Below, in pieces: positions 6,237-16,535 of a stretch of DNA of 64,000 bases (its first letter is position 1; each line of letters opens with the position of its first letter). The DNA comes from Chryseobacterium sp. SSA4.19 (GTDB lineage: Bacteria; Bacteroidota; Bacteroidia; Flavobacteriales; Weeksellaceae): NCBI RefSeq assembly GCF_022601875.1, contig NZ_JAKVIP010000001.1, forward strand, positions 62,001-126,000, given 5' to 3'. Below the pieces are notes generated by a model. The model was given only the letters and a program-made list of their open reading frames with translations, was not told the DNA's origin and searched no databases. Position numbers and translations under genes: made by a program.

Positions 6237-7256
6237 TTATTTTATGCTTTTAGAAAGATCCAGCATGGCTTCAATCGGCTTTAAAGCTTTTAATCGTAAC
6301 TCTTCATCAATAAGAATTTCCGGAAGTTCATATTTCATGCACAGATAGAGTTTTTCCATCGTATTACGCTTCATATAAAAACATTCCGAGCAGTTGCAGC
6401 TTTCATCAAATACGAGAGCCGGAACTAATTCTTTATGAGGAGCGCGTTTTTTCATTTCATGAAGAATACCTTCTTCAGTGGCAATAATAAATTTCTGGCA
6501 ATCGTCCTGTTCCACAAAATTCAGCAAAGCCGAAGTAGAACCGATAAAATGAGCCAGCTTTAACACTGATTCTTCACTCTCAGGGTGGGCAATTAATTTA
6601 GCATCAGGATTGTCTGCCAACTGTTTGGCGATTCTTTCCATGGAGAATGCTTCATGAACAATACAGCTTCCGTCCCAAAGGATCATATCGCGGCCGGTTT
6701 TCTGGGATAAATATCTTCCCAGGTTTTTATCCGGAGCAAAAATAATAGGCCGGTCTTTCGGAAGGGCTTCAATCACTGTTTCAGCATTGGAACTGGTCAC
6801 AATAATATCGCTTTCAGCCTTGGTTTCAGCATTACAGTTGATGTAGGTGGCAATCAGGGCATTTGGATGCTGTTCCCGCATCTTTCTTAAGCCTTCTCCT
6901 GAACATCCGTCTGCCAGTGAGCATCCTGCCATCGTATCCGGAAGAACTACTTTTTTAGTCGGGTTCAGAATCTTTGCAGCCTCTGCCATGAAATGGACAC
7001 CACAGAACACAATCATATCCGCATTGGTGTCTTTTGCCTGCCTTGCCAGCTGCAGTGAATCTCCCAGGAAATCAGCAATGTCCTGAATTTCTCCGGGTTG
7101 GTAATAATGCGCTAGAATCACCGCGTTTTTTTCTTCTTTAAGCTGAAGAATGGCTTTTACCAATTCCTCGCCTTCAGGAATAATAAGATCTTTTATATCC
7201 AGAAATCCCCTTACAGGAATGGCAGATTTAGCTTTCTCTAATGTTTCGGTACTCAT
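6237..7256 (-). CDS. nadA: Quinolinate synthase
   Basis: NadA condenses iminoaspartate with dihydroxyacetone phosphate to quinolinate in de novo NAD synthesis, using a [4Fe-4S] cluster. The 339-residue length is normal. Visible motifs are AHYYQPGEIQDIADFLGDSL (about residues 49-68), GCSLADGC (111-118), WDGSCIVHE, and CNCSECFYMKRNT near the C-terminus; these regions supply the cluster cysteines. No nadB or nadC lies in the window. It lies 89 nt downstream of gmk on the same strand and may be transcribed separately. The cluster makes it an oxygen-sensitive cytoplasmic enzyme. Confidence 0.97.
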   Translation of the reverse strand: MSTETLEKAKSAIPVRGFLDIKDLIIPEGEELVKAILQLKEEKNAVILAHYYQPGEIQDIADFLGDSLQLARQAKDTNADMIVFCGVHFMAEAAKILNPTKKVVLPDTMAGCSLADGCSGEGLRKMREQHPNALIATYINCNAETKAESDIIVTSSNAETVIEALPKDRPIIFAPDKNLGRYLSQKTGRDMILWDGSCIVHEAFSMERIAKQLADNPDAKLIAHPESEESVLKLAHFIGSTSALLNFVEQDDCQKFIIATEEGILHEMKKRAPHKELVPALVFDESCNCSECFYMKRNTMEKLYLCMKYELPEILIDEELRLKALKPIEAMLDLSKSIK

Positions 7257-7345
7257 ATCAACCTCAGTATTTTATGATATAGAAGCTAGATTTAGAAATT
7301 AGATTTTAGTCCGGAATTTCCCGCATTTTTACTAAATTCTAATCT

Positions 7346-7918
7346 TTAACTTCTGGTTTCTTCTATAAAATTTTGTATTAAACTTTCTATTTCTTTTTTG
7401 GCTTCGTCCAGATCCGTATTGATGACAATTCTGTCAAATTCTTTCGCATAAGATAATTCTTCCTCTGCCTTCTCTACGCGTATCTTAATGGTCTCGGCAT
7501 CATCCGTATTTCTTAAGATCAATCTTCGTTCCAGCTCTTCAATAGAAGGCGGTTCAATGAAAATAGATAAGGCTTTTTCTCCAAAATATTTCTTTAAAGA
7601 GATTCCGCCTTTTACATCCACATCAAAAATAACGACTTTTCCCTGCTTCCAGATTTTTTCAACCTCGGATTTTAAAGTCCCGTAATATCTGTCCGTATAA
7701 ACTTCTTCAAACTCCACAAAAGCATTTTCCGAAATTTTCTGTCTGAATTCATCAGGACTCAAAAAATGATAATCAACCGCATGGATTTCATTTCCTCTCG
7801 GCTGCCTCGTTGTGCAGGAAATTGAAAACTGCAAATCATTAAATACTTCCAGAGAATGTTTTACCAATGTCGTTTTTCCGCTTCCGGACGGTGCCGAAAA
7901 TATGATAACTTTATTCAT
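7346..7918 (-). CDS. gmk: Guanylate kinase
   Basis: Gmk phosphorylates GMP to GDP with ATP. The 190-residue protein has the P-loop SAPSGSGKTT (about residues 8-17), the GMP-binding segment SISCTTRQPRGNEIHAVDYHFL, and the lid-region ERRLILRNTDD. All are in the expected order and the length is standard. It lies between yicC and nadA, 83 nt after yicC, on the same strand. A gmk next to yicC is a common bacterial arrangement, which supports the call. Confidence 0.97.
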   Translation of the reverse strand: MNKVIIFSAPSGSGKTTLVKHSLEVFNDLQFSISCTTRQPRGNEIHAVDYHFLSPDEFRQKISENAFVEFEEVYTDRYYGTLKSEVEKIWKQGKVVIFDVDVKGGISLKKYFGEKALSIFIEPPSIEELERRLILRNTDDAETIKIRVEKAEEELSYAKEFDRIVINTDLDEAKKEIESLIQNFIEETRS

Positions 7919-8001
7919 TTTTACTTATGAATTATGAGTTTTAAAGTCTAAGTTTTAAATCTGTGAAGCAACTTATAACTCATCATTAAGAACTTATCAC
8001 T

Positions 8002-8859
8002 CTATAGTACGTTTAGCGTCTGCTCTTTAATTTTTTCCAGGTCATCTTTCATCATCACCACCAGTTTCTGGATTTCCGCATGATTGGCTTTTGAGCCTAA
8101 GGTATTGATCTCCCTTCCGATTTCCTGAGAAATAAACCCGAGTTTTTTTCCATTAAAATCCTCATTATCCATCACTTCTTTATAATACTTCAAATGTTGG
8201 GAAAGCCTTACCTTTTCCTCGGAAATATCCAGTTTTTCTGTGAAATATGCCATTTCCTGATAAAAACGGGTTTCATCCACATTTTCAAATTCTTTTAAAG
8301 ATTTTTGATAACGCTCTTTTACACTCTGGATTCTTACTTCTTCAAAAGGAATTACTGCGCTAAGGGAATTGTCAATATTCTGAAGGTTTCTCTCCAGTTC
8401 TTCATGCAGGATTTTTCCTTCTGTCCTTCTGAATTCCTCAAAACGGTTGATTGCAGCATGTACAATTTTTGAAAGTGCTTCCCATTCGCCTTCAGACAAT
8501 TCATCAGGTCTTGATGTGATGGCATCCGGAAGACGTACTGCCATTTTGAGATATTCAAAATCAGGACCGTCTGATGCAATATTACGAAGCTCATTGATGT
8601 AGGAATCAATTAAGTTTTTATTAATTTTTACATCATTGGTTTCCTCAAGGTTCTCTATATTAACATAGCAATCTACTTTTCCCCGGATAATCCTGTCGTT
8701 AAGAATTTTTCTGATCTCGAATTCTTTTTCTTTATAGCGCAAAGGGATCTTAATATTCAGATCAAAGCTCTTAGAGTTCAGCGACTTGATATCGATGGTA
8801 ATCTTTTTGCCCTCAAAAACATCTTCGGCCCTGCCGAATCCGGTCATTGATAAAATCAT
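8002..8859 (-). CDS. YicC/YloC family endoribonuclease
   Basis: The 285-residue protein starts with the family hallmark MTGFGRAE and IKSLNSKSFDLNIKIP. It ends with the conserved region GKKLGFISQEIGREINTLGSKAN, followed by a helix ending in DLEKIKEQTLNVL. YicC proteins are cytoplasmic RNases. The long central part (about 90-200) is helical. It is the first gene of the yicC-gmk set, with a TATCTTTG box at 8877-8884, 17 nt before the ATG. The divergent miaA starts about 100 nt away. Confidence 0.93.
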   Translation of the reverse strand: MILSMTGFGRAEDVFEGKKITIDIKSLNSKSFDLNIKIPLRYKEKEFEIRKILNDRIIRGKVDCYVNIENLEETNDVKINKNLIDSYINELRNIASDGPDFEYLKMAVRLPDAITSRPDELSEGEWEALSKIVHAAINRFEEFRRTEGKILHEELERNLQNIDNSLSAVIPFEEVRIQSVKERYQKSLKEFENVDETRFYQEMAYFTEKLDISEEKVRLSQHLKYYKEVMDNEDFNGKKLGFISQEIGREINTLGSKANHAEIQKLVVMMKDDLEKIKEQTLNVL

Positions 8860-8876
8860 AGTTTTTTATTGTCCTA

Positions 8877-8884
8877 CAAAGATA
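8877..8884 (-). promoter_or_regulatory. -7 box of yicC (TATCTTTG)
   Basis: An exact TAnnTTTG match on the minus strand, 17 nt before the yicC ATG. A TTG occurs upstream, but the spacing of about 14 nt is short. Confidence 0.5.
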
Positions 8885-8958
8885 AACATTTAAATTAGCA
8901 ATGTGAACTCGCATTGATTGGGAAAATATAAATATCTAATAAAGATTTACGGTTCCAT

Positions 8959-9900
8959 ATGACCATTAAAAAACAATTCAATAATCTGCATGCAAAAAAC
9001 CTGATTTCTGTAGTTGGCCCCACCGGCATAGGAAAAACACGTTTGGCTATTGATCTGGCTAAACATTTCAGTACAGAAATTATTTCCTGCGACTCCCGCC
9101 AGTTTTTCAGAGGCATGGAAATCGGCACGGCAGCTCCTTCTGCAGAAGAGCTTGCAGAAGCGCCTCATCACTTCATCGGTCATCTTTCCGTTCAGGAATA
9201 TTATTCGATCGGACAGTATGAAGAAGATGCATTGCAGAAACTCAATGAACTTTTTAAAACCCATGGAACCGTTATCCTGGTAGGTGGAAGCATGATGTAT
9301 GAAAAAGCTTTGATTGAAGGTTTAAACGATCTGCCAGAAGCGGACGAAGAAAATCAGAAAAAGCTGCAGGATATTCTGGAAAATGAAGGTATAGAAAAAC
9401 TTCAGGGATTATTGAAAGAACTTGATCCCGAATATTTTGAAGTGGTGGATTTTCATAATCACAGAAGGCTTTTGCGTGCTATTGACGTTATCTGGCAGAC
9501 CGATAAAAAATATTCCGAGCAGATTGCTGTTTCGCAGGATTCCCGGGATTTCAATGTTATCAGGGTCGGAATTGAAGCACCAAGAGAAGATTTATACGAC
9601 AGGATCAACAGACGGGTGGATATTATGATGGAAAATGGTCTGCTGGATGAAGCTATAGGTCTTGAAAAGTATAAAGATCTGACGGCTTTGAAAACAGTAG
9701 GCTATACTGAACTGTTCAAATATTTTGAAGGAGAATGGGAACTCGATTTTGCCGTTTCAGAGATTAAGAAAAACAGCCGGAGGTACGCAAAACGCCAGCT
9801 GACCTGGTACCGTAAAGCAGATAATATTTATTATTTGCCGTTGGGATATTCCCAGAATGATCTTGACGGGTTAATTAAACATATTAATGAGCAGACTTAA
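8959..9900 (+). CDS. miaA: tRNA dimethylallyltransferase
   Basis: MiaA adds a dimethylallyl group to A37 of tRNAs that read UNN codons. The 313-residue product has the P-loop GPTGIGKTRLA, the DSRQFFRGMEIGTAAP motif, and the VGGSMMYEKALIEGL substrate region (Tyr and Lys differ slightly from the usual GTGLYxxAL). The C-terminal KRQLTWYRK binds tRNA. The start fits, since the P-loop falls near residue 20. The gene is divergent from yicC and transcribed alone, with about 265 nt of spacer before the convergent efflux operon. Confidence 0.95.
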   Translation: MTIKKQFNNLHAKNLISVVGPTGIGKTRLAIDLAKHFSTEIISCDSRQFFRGMEIGTAAPSAEELAEAPHHFIGHLSVQEYYSIGQYEEDALQKLNELFKTHGTVILVGGSMMYEKALIEGLNDLPEADEENQKKLQDILENEGIEKLQGLLKELDPEYFEVVDFHNHRRLLRAIDVIWQTDKKYSEQIAVSQDSRDFNVIRVGIEAPREDLYDRINRRVDIMMENGLLDEAIGLEKYKDLTALKTVGYTELFKYFEGEWELDFAVSEIKKNSRRYAKRQLTWYRKADNIYYLPLGYSQNDLDGLIKHINEQT

Positions 9901-10107
9901 AATAATTTGATTTTCAATGCAAAGATGTATTTATAGTTTTGAATATCTTTAGAAAGTAAAGAATAAAATCAATTCAACTTAATTGCCTAAATGTTCTTAA
10001 CAGTTAAATTTGCAAATTATCATTCTGATGAATGAAGAATCTAAGTTAAGGTTTATAGATCTTCATCATACTTTTTTAGATTTAAAATACAGGCTACTGA
10101 GATATTA

Positions 10108-10143
10108 AAAACGAAGAAATGCAGCCCCGAAAGACTGCATTTC
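10108..10143 (-). terminator. Terminator of the RND efflux operon
   Basis: GAAATGCAG (10116-10124) pairs with CTGCATTTC (10135-10143). On the minus strand the hairpin is followed by a T-run. It lies just after the stop of the outer-membrane gene. The rest of the 265-nt spacer up to miaA holds nothing recognisable. Confidence 0.75.
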
Positions 10144-10165
10144 ATTAATAATATAATTAAATTTA

Positions 10166-11578
10166 CTACTTCCAGCCGCCACCCAATGCCCGGTACAGAT
10201 CTACAATACTGCTTAACCGCTGTCTTTTTACAGAGGCAAGATTCAGTTCAGCCTGCAGAGAATTGCCCTGGGCAGTGATCACTTCTAAATAGTTGGCCAT
10301 GCCGCCTTTATATAGCATTTCGGCACTTTTGATTCCATTTTTTAAAGTTGTTACCTGTTCTGCGGCTTTCTGTTCCTGAACTTTTAAACTTTCATTGGAA
10401 ACCAAAGCATCAGAAACTTCACCGACTGCATTTAAAACCGACTGACGGAATGCCAGTACATTTTTATCTCTCTGGATTTTAGCAATATTTAAATCTGTTT
10501 TCAGGTGCCTTTTCTGGAAAATAGGCTGTGTAATTCCTCCCAGAACAGATCCGAATAAGGAAGCCGGAATCTGGAACCAGTTATCGATCTTAAATGAATT
10601 GACCCCTCCGTTTGCCGTAATTCTTAAAGCCGGATACATGCTGGCCTGGGCAATACCCACCATTGCATTGGATTCCAGTAAAATAAGCTCCTGCTGACGG
10701 ACATCCGGGCGACGGCTTACCATGGCTGCCGGAAGTCCTGCCGAAATATCCTGGGGCAAAGATGTTTCGGACATTTCGATGGTTCTTGTAATCTGAGTCG
10801 GATTTTCACCCACGAGGATACTCAGCGCGTTTTCCTGAATCGCAATATTTTGTTCCAACTGCGTAATTAAGAGTTCTGTTGACTGCTTTTGTGCGGTTGC
10901 CTGCTGAACACCTAATGAACTCGTATCACCACTTTGCCATAATTTTTCTGTAAGGGAAAGGGTATTGGTGCTGAGCTCTAAATTTGCTTTTGCAATCTGT
11001 AGCTGCTTGTCCAGCATCAGCAAATTATAATATCCCTGGGCAATAGCAGCCACTACCTGTGTCTGAATAGCTTTTGTCGCTTCATACGTCTGCAGGTACT
11101 GCATTCTTGAAACTTCCTGCTGATTTTTAATTTTGCCCCAGATATCCGCTTCCCATGAAAGATTAAATGCGGCATTGTAATCTTCAACATGACTCTGACC
11201 TAAAAATAAATTTAAGCTCTGTCCGTTCATACTGTTTTTTGATGGCCTGGAAATCTGTGCAGAAACACCGAAGCCCACATCGGGATACTGAAGGTATTTT
11301 GCCTGTTTCAGTTTTTCCTGTGATGAAGCAACCTGCTTTAAAGCAATCTGTAAATCGTAATTGTTTTTGATTCCTTTCTCGATTAAACCCTGCAGCATCG
11401 GATCGTTGAAGAACTTTTTCCATTCCAGGTTTGCGACGCTTGCGGTATCAGCCGTGGCAGTATATTTAAACGTTTCCGGAAGCTCCAGATCAGGTTCTTT
11501 GAATGCCATTTTAGACACACAGGAAACCGAGCCTAAAGCCACAGCAAATGTGATAATGATATTTTTTATTCTTTTCAT
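10166..11578 (-). CDS. RND efflux outer-membrane lipoprotein (NodT/OprM-type)
   Basis: This 470-residue TolC-family protein forms the outer-membrane channel of a tripartite efflux pump. The signal peptide ends in a lipobox (GSVSC), so it is lipid-anchored. Two homologous halves rich in helical repeats follow, with family motifs DLQIALKQVASSQEKLKQAK near the start and RRPDVRQQELILLESNAMVGIAQASMYPALRITANGG in the middle. It is the last gene of the adaptor-permease-channel operon, 177 nt after the permease, and is followed by a terminator. The substrates cannot be deduced from sequence. Confidence 0.93.
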   Translation of the reverse strand: MKRIKNIIITFAVALGSVSCVSKMAFKEPDLELPETFKYTATADTASVANLEWKKFFNDPMLQGLIEKGIKNNYDLQIALKQVASSQEKLKQAKYLQYPDVGFGVSAQISRPSKNSMNGQSLNLFLGQSHVEDYNAAFNLSWEADIWGKIKNQQEVSRMQYLQTYEATKAIQTQVVAAIAQGYYNLLMLDKQLQIAKANLELSTNTLSLTEKLWQSGDTSSLGVQQATAQKQSTELLITQLEQNIAIQENALSILVGENPTQITRTIEMSETSLPQDISAGLPAAMVSRRPDVRQQELILLESNAMVGIAQASMYPALRITANGGVNSFKIDNWFQIPASLFGSVLGGITQPIFQKRHLKTDLNIAKIQRDKNVLAFRQSVLNAVGEVSDALVSNESLKVQEQKAAEQVTTLKNGIKSAEMLYKGGMANYLEVITAQGNSLQAELNLASVKRQRLSSIVDLYRALGGGWK

Positions 11579-11755
11579 AAGTAAATATTTATTTTTATTA
11601 AAAGGTCTTATGTAATCCTGGTGATTTCATAATTTTAACTTTTAATTGATGACAAAACTTTGAGGTTATTTTAATAGAAACTCTTTCCATTGATTAAAAT
11701 AACGGGTTTACCATGAACCGTTAAGGTTTCACATCTCAAAGCTTTGTTAGCATTT

Positions 11756-14700
11756 TTAATGAGCCGTTGTTAAAAGTTCAGCCTCCGGTTTTTGCCTGTG
11801 AAGTCTTTTCTTTTTTCTGCTCGGCATTTTTTCATGCAGATACTGGAAAATCACAAACATCACAGGAATAATAAAAATCCCGAATACCACTCCTGTAAAC
11901 ATTCCGCCAACCGTACTGATGCCGATAGAATGATTTCCTTTTGCTGCGGCACCCTGAGACCAGACTAAAGGAAGCATCCCTACGATGAAAGCAAAAGAGG
12001 TCATTAAGATTGGTCTTAAACGTAATCTTGAGGCCTGAAGTGCAGCTTCGAGTAAACTTCTTCCGGCGTTTCTTCTCTGGACGGCAAATTCGACAATCAG
12101 AATCGCATTTTTAGCCAATAGTCCGACGAGCATGATTAACCCGACCTGAACATAAATGTTATTGTCAATCCCGGCCAGTCCTGTGAAAGCAAATACCCCG
12201 AAAATACCTGTCGGAATCGTAAGAATAACGGCAAACGGAAGAATATAACTTTCATACTGGGCTGCCAATAAGAAATAAACGAAAAGAATACTTAAGGCGA
12301 AGATGAAAGTTGTCTGTCCGCTTGTTTTGATTTCCTCACGGGTAATTCCTGTCCACTCATATCCAAAACCTCTCGGAAGTGATTTCTGAGCAGTTTCTTC
12401 CACCGCTTTAATAGCGTCTCCGGTACTGTAACCTGGTTTTGGGGTTCCATTGATGGTAACTGCATTGAATAAGTTGTTTCTTGTCACTGTCTCAGGACCG
12501 AAAGTTCTTTTCAACGTCACTAATGTTTTTACAGGAACCATTTCGCCTGATTTATTTTTAACATAAATTCCTTCCAGGGAATTCGCATCGGTACGGTAAG
12601 GAATATCTGCCTGAGCCATAACCCTGTAATATTTCCCGAATCTGTTGAAATCTGAAACGAAACTGCTTCCGTAATAGATCTGCATCGTCTGCATCAGTTC
12701 TGTAATTGAAACACCCAGCTGGTTGGCTTTATCTGAATCCACGTCAATCGTAAACTGTGGGTTTCCTGCCGCATATGTGGTAAACGCAAATGCAATTTCA
12801 GGACGTTTCATCAATTCTCCGATGAATGCCTGGGTTGTTGTTCCTAATTGCTCGAAATTACCGTTGTTTTTATCCTGAAGCATAAATTCAAATCCGGAAA
12901 CGTTACCGAATCCCTGAACAGTAGGAAAGTTGAAGAAGAAGGCATTTGCATCTTTTACCTGAGCTACTTTTCCGGTTAATCCGGCGGCAATCTGATCCGG
13001 GTCTTTTACTTCACCACGCTGGTCATAGTCTTTTAATTTAATAAAACCTGCAGCATAAGGCGAAGCATTAGAGTTGCTGATAAAGTTCATCCCGTCTGCT
13101 ACCCAAAGGTGGTTTTTAGCTTTTTCACCATTGATGATATTGTCGATTTGTTCTGTTGCTTTATGAGTTCTCTCCAATGAACTTCCCGGAGGTGTATTCA
13201 CCGCATACAAAACAAACCCCTGATCTTCTGTAGGAATAAATCCTGATGGTGCTTTATTAATTAAGAAAATACTGCCTGCAATCAGAACGGCCAAACCTCC
13301 GATGGCAACCCATTTATTTTTAATTAAAAATTTAAGGCTGTAAATATATTTCCTAGTCATGTTGTCAAAGCTCGCATTGAAAGCATTGAAAAACCTTGCG
13401 CCAAAACCTGTTTTTTTACCATGATCACCGTGTTCTCCCTGAGGGTCATTGAGGAATATAGCACATAAGGCAGGACTTAACGTTAATGCATTAATGGCAG
13501 AAATTAAAATGGCAATTGCCAGAGTAAATGCAAACTGTCTGTAGAAAACTCCTGCAGGCCCCTGCATGAAACCAACCGGAATAAATACGGCACACATTAC
13601 CAGCGTAATAGAAATAATGGCACCGGAGATTTCACTCATGGAACTCATCGTGGCTTGTTCTACAGGCATCCCTGTACGCTCCATTTTGGAGTGAACGGCT
13701 TCCACAACAACAATCGCATCATCCACTACAATACCGATGGCAAGTACCAATGCAAATAATGTTAACATATTAATACTGAATCCAAACAACTGAAGGAAAA
13801 AGAAGGTACCGATAATCGCAACTGGTACTGCAATTGCGGGAATTAAGGTGGACCTGAAATCCTGAAGGAAAATATACACTACAATAAATACGAGAATAAA
13901 TGCAATGACTAATGTTTCCACAACCTGATGAATGGATGCATCAAGGAAATCTTTAGAATTATACATGATAATGGGCTCAACTCCTTTAGGAAGGGTCGTT
14001 TTCATTTGGTCAACCTGCTTTTCAATTTCAGTTAATATTTCGTTTGCGTTTGATCCTGCAGTCTGAAGGATGGCAAATCCGGCAACAGGTTTACCATCCA
14101 CTCTGTTGGCTGCTGTATAAGTATACGAGCCGAACTCTACTCTTGCCACATCTTTCAGTCTTAGGAAAGAACCGTCGCTGTTGGCTTTAATAGCTATGTT
14201 TTCGTAATCTTCGTTTTTGTTTAGTTTACCTTTATATTTTAAAATATATTCGTAAGTTTCCTTGCTTCCCTGTCCAAGACGTCCGGGTGCCGCTTCTAAG
14301 TTGTGATCTTTCACGGCATTCAAAACTTCCTGTGGCGATAGTCCGTTGGCAGCTAATCTGTCCGGTTTTAGCCACAATCTCATCGAATAATCCCTTGTTC
14401 CGAAAACCTGTGCCTGTGCAACGCCGGGAATACGCTGGATCTGTGGAATAACGTTGATTTTCAAATAATTCTGTAAGAAAAGTTCATCATATTGTTTTGG
14501 ATCGTCACTTGACAATCCCATAAACATAATCATACTGTTCTGAACTTTCTGCGTGGAAATTCCCGCCTGAACCACTTCCTGCGGAAGCTGGCTCATCGCT
14601 TTGGAAACACGGTTCTGAACGTTTACAGCAGCATTATCTGCATCGGATCCTTGTTTGAAAAATACGCTCAAAGTCATCGTTCCGTCGTTACTGGAATTCG

Positions 14701-14938
14701 AAGTCATGTACGTCATATTTTCAACGCCGTTTACGGCTTCTTCAATTGGTGTAGCTACAGAACGGGCAACCACTTCTGCATTGGCTCCCGGATAAAAGGC
14801 GGTCACCTGAACGCTTGGCGGTGCAATATCCGGAAAGAGGGCAATCGGTAAATTAAAAAGAGACAGTGCTCCCAATAATAAAAGTATGATGGAGATAACC
14901 GTTGAGAGGACCGGTCTTTCTATAAATTGTTTTAACAT
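11756..14938 (-). CDS. RND efflux permease, HAE1 family (AcrB-like)
   Basis: The 1060-residue length and layout match proton-driven HAE1 pumps. There are twelve membrane helices and two large periplasmic loops. The first helix begins FIERPVLSTVISIILLLLGALSLFNLPIALFPDIAPP, which is diagnostic. GIVVDDAIVVVEAV carries the paired Asp residues of the proton relay. The second half begins NKWVAIGGLAVLIAGSIFLI, and the C-terminal tail is cytoplasmic and basic. It sits between its adaptor and outer-membrane partner. It is probably controlled by the TetR regulator upstream. HAE1 pumps export hydrophobic or amphiphilic compounds; the actual substrate here is unknown. Confidence 0.96.
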   Translation of the reverse strand: MLKQFIERPVLSTVISIILLLLGALSLFNLPIALFPDIAPPSVQVTAFYPGANAEVVARSVATPIEEAVNGVENMTYMTSNSSNDGTMTLSVFFKQGSDADNAAVNVQNRVSKAMSQLPQEVVQAGISTQKVQNSMIMFMGLSSDDPKQYDELFLQNYLKINVIPQIQRIPGVAQAQVFGTRDYSMRLWLKPDRLAANGLSPQEVLNAVKDHNLEAAPGRLGQGSKETYEYILKYKGKLNKNEDYENIAIKANSDGSFLRLKDVARVEFGSYTYTAANRVDGKPVAGFAILQTAGSNANEILTEIEKQVDQMKTTLPKGVEPIIMYNSKDFLDASIHQVVETLVIAFILVFIVVYIFLQDFRSTLIPAIAVPVAIIGTFFFLQLFGFSINMLTLFALVLAIGIVVDDAIVVVEAVHSKMERTGMPVEQATMSSMSEISGAIISITLVMCAVFIPVGFMQGPAGVFYRQFAFTLAIAILISAINALTLSPALCAIFLNDPQGEHGDHGKKTGFGARFFNAFNASFDNMTRKYIYSLKFLIKNKWVAIGGLAVLIAGSIFLINKAPSGFIPTEDQGFVLYAVNTPPGSSLERTHKATEQIDNIINGEKAKNHLWVADGMNFISNSNASPYAAGFIKLKDYDQRGEVKDPDQIAAGLTGKVAQVKDANAFFFNFPTVQGFGNVSGFEFMLQDKNNGNFEQLGTTTQAFIGELMKRPEIAFAFTTYAAGNPQFTIDVDSDKANQLGVSITELMQTMQIYYGSSFVSDFNRFGKYYRVMAQADIPYRTDANSLEGIYVKNKSGEMVPVKTLVTLKRTFGPETVTRNNLFNAVTINGTPKPGYSTGDAIKAVEETAQKSLPRGFGYEWTGITREEIKTSGQTTFIFALSILFVYFLLAAQYESYILPFAVILTIPTGIFGVFAFTGLAGIDNNIYVQVGLIMLVGLLAKNAILIVEFAVQRRNAGRSLLEAALQASRLRLRPILMTSFAFIVGMLPLVWSQGAAAKGNHSIGISTVGGMFTGVVFGIFIIPVMFVIFQYLHEKMPSRKKKRLHRQKPEAELLTTAH

Positions 14939-15112
14939 AAGAAGTTTATTTTTTAATGTTGCGCAAACTTTTTTAGCCTGAATTTTAAATACTTAAGCTG
15001 CTTTTGGTTATATTGAAGCTATTGATCAAGGTTATTAGCAGTTGCATTTAACTTTACATTACTTAAGTACTAAAAAACTTTTGTGACTTTTATAGTTAAA
15101 AAGTTCAAACCG

Positions 15113-16273
15113 TTACAACGGTTTTGCTTTCAGCAAGCTGTCAGAAGAAATAACTTTTGGCTTGATGGAAGCACCGTCTTTTAGGGTACCCAATCCTACA
15201 TATACTATTTTTTCTCCGGGCTGTAAGCCTTCAGAAATAAAGTAGTAATTGTCAGTTTTCCCTGATATTTTTATCGGTTTACTGGTGACTTTTTGGTCTT
15301 TACCAACCACGTACACATATGTTTTATCCTGAATTTCAAACGTGGATTCCTGTGGAACCACCAAGGCATTTGAAATCAGTTGTGGCATACGCACACGCCC
15401 GGTATTTCCGGTTCTCAGTGTTCCGTTCGCATTCGGGAAAACCGCACGAACACTGATAGCACCGGTAGTTTTATCAAATTGTCCGTCTACGATGCTCATT
15501 TTTCCTTTTTCAGAATAGATACTGTTGTCTGCAATAACCAGCTCTACCATCGGCATATTTTTCAGCTTTTCCTGTAAAGTAGCACCAGCATACTTATTTT
15601 GGAATGCAATAAAATCAAGCTCACTCAAAGAAAAATAAGCATAAATTTCGCTGATATCTGACAGTAAGGTCAACGGATTCGGGTCTGTTTTTGAAATCAG
15701 GCTTCCTTTTTTATGAGGAATTCTTCCGATATAGCCGCTTACGGGAGCGGTGATTGTGGTAAATCCTACATTGATGCGGGCTCCTCCAACAGAAGCTCTG
15801 GCCTGTGAAGCTGTAGCTACTGCAGCAGCATAATTGGCTTTTGCGGTTCTCAGCTGTACATCAGAAACTACTTTGGCAGCTACTAATGGCTGAAGCCTGT
15901 CAACCTCTACTTTAGCTTTCTGAATATTGGCGTTAGCAACCTGTAAATTAGCGTTAGCCATATTCATCTGTTCACCATAGGCTCTTGAGTCTATTTTGAA
16001 TAAAGGCTGGCCGGCTCTTACGTAAGCACCCTCTTCCACGTAAATTTTATCAAGGTAACCGTCTACCTGCGATCTGATTTCCACATTATTTTTTCCTTCC
16101 AGTGCAGTTGGGAATTCCTGATATGTGGTCGCAGGAGAAGTAATTACGGTATAAACGGGAAGTTCTGGAGCTGGAGGAGCGGCATTTGATCCTTCGGCAG
16201 CCTTGGTACAGTTTTGTAAAAGAATCATACTTGTAATCAGCATAATAATCTTTATTTTTCCGGATATTTTCAT
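15113..16273 (-). CDS. RND efflux periplasmic adaptor (AcrA-type lipoprotein)
   Basis: This 386-residue membrane-fusion protein links the permease to the outer-membrane channel. The signal peptide ends with a lipobox (LLQNC), giving a lipidated periplasmic protein. NNVEIRSQVDGYLDKIYVEEGAYVRAGQPLFKID is the lipoyl-like half-motif. It is followed by an alpha-hairpin (about 105-165), the second lipoyl half (ITAPVSGYIGRIPHKKGSLIS) and beta-barrel segments. It is the first gene of the operon. The 306-nt spacer upstream carries three operator-like elements, so expression is probably repressed by the adjacent TetR protein. Confidence 0.95.
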   Translation of the reverse strand: MKISGKIKIIMLITSMILLQNCTKAAEGSNAAPPAPELPVYTVITSPATTYQEFPTALEGKNNVEIRSQVDGYLDKIYVEEGAYVRAGQPLFKIDSRAYGEQMNMANANLQVANANIQKAKVEVDRLQPLVAAKVVSDVQLRTAKANYAAAVATASQARASVGGARINVGFTTITAPVSGYIGRIPHKKGSLISKTDPNPLTLLSDISEIYAYFSLSELDFIAFQNKYAGATLQEKLKNMPMVELVIADNSIYSEKGKMSIVDGQFDKTTGAISVRAVFPNANGTLRTGNTGRVRMPQLISNALVVPQESTFEIQDKTYVYVVGKDQKVTSKPIKISGKTDNYYFISEGLQPGEKIVYVGLGTLKDGASIKPKVISSDSLLKAKPL

Positions 16274-16329
16274 TGTAAGTTTAAGTTTAATAAAGTGTTA
16301 ATTTTAGTAATGATGTTTTTAATTCATAT

Positions 16330-16355
16330 TCTGTTAATTTATCTAACAGTGTTAA
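16330..16355. promoter_or_regulatory. Operator-like element 1
   Basis: CTGTTA (16331-16336) and TAACAG (16344-16349) form an inverted repeat, followed by GTGTTAAT. The whole element matches the other two copies in this spacer (GTTAAT, about 7 nt, CTAACnGTGTTAAT). A TetR operator is inferred. Confidence 0.6.
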
Positions 16356-16450
16356 TTTAAAGTTAAAAAAAAGGATATGTAATGGTAATCAGATTTTATT
16401 TTTTCATAGTTAGAAAGTTTAGAAGGTATTAAGAATGGATAATATAAGGG

Positions 16451-16477
16451 TGTGTTAATATTACTAACGGTGTTAAT
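16451..16477. promoter_or_regulatory. Operator-like element 2
   Basis: GTGTTAATATTACTAACGG followed by TGTTAAT is the second copy of the composite element. GTTA and TAAC arms are arranged as overlapping inverted repeats. Confidence 0.6.
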
Positions 16478-16535
16478 TAGAAATTAAAATTTATTTTAGT
16501 CTTATGTATTATTATAAATTGTTAGATGTGACATG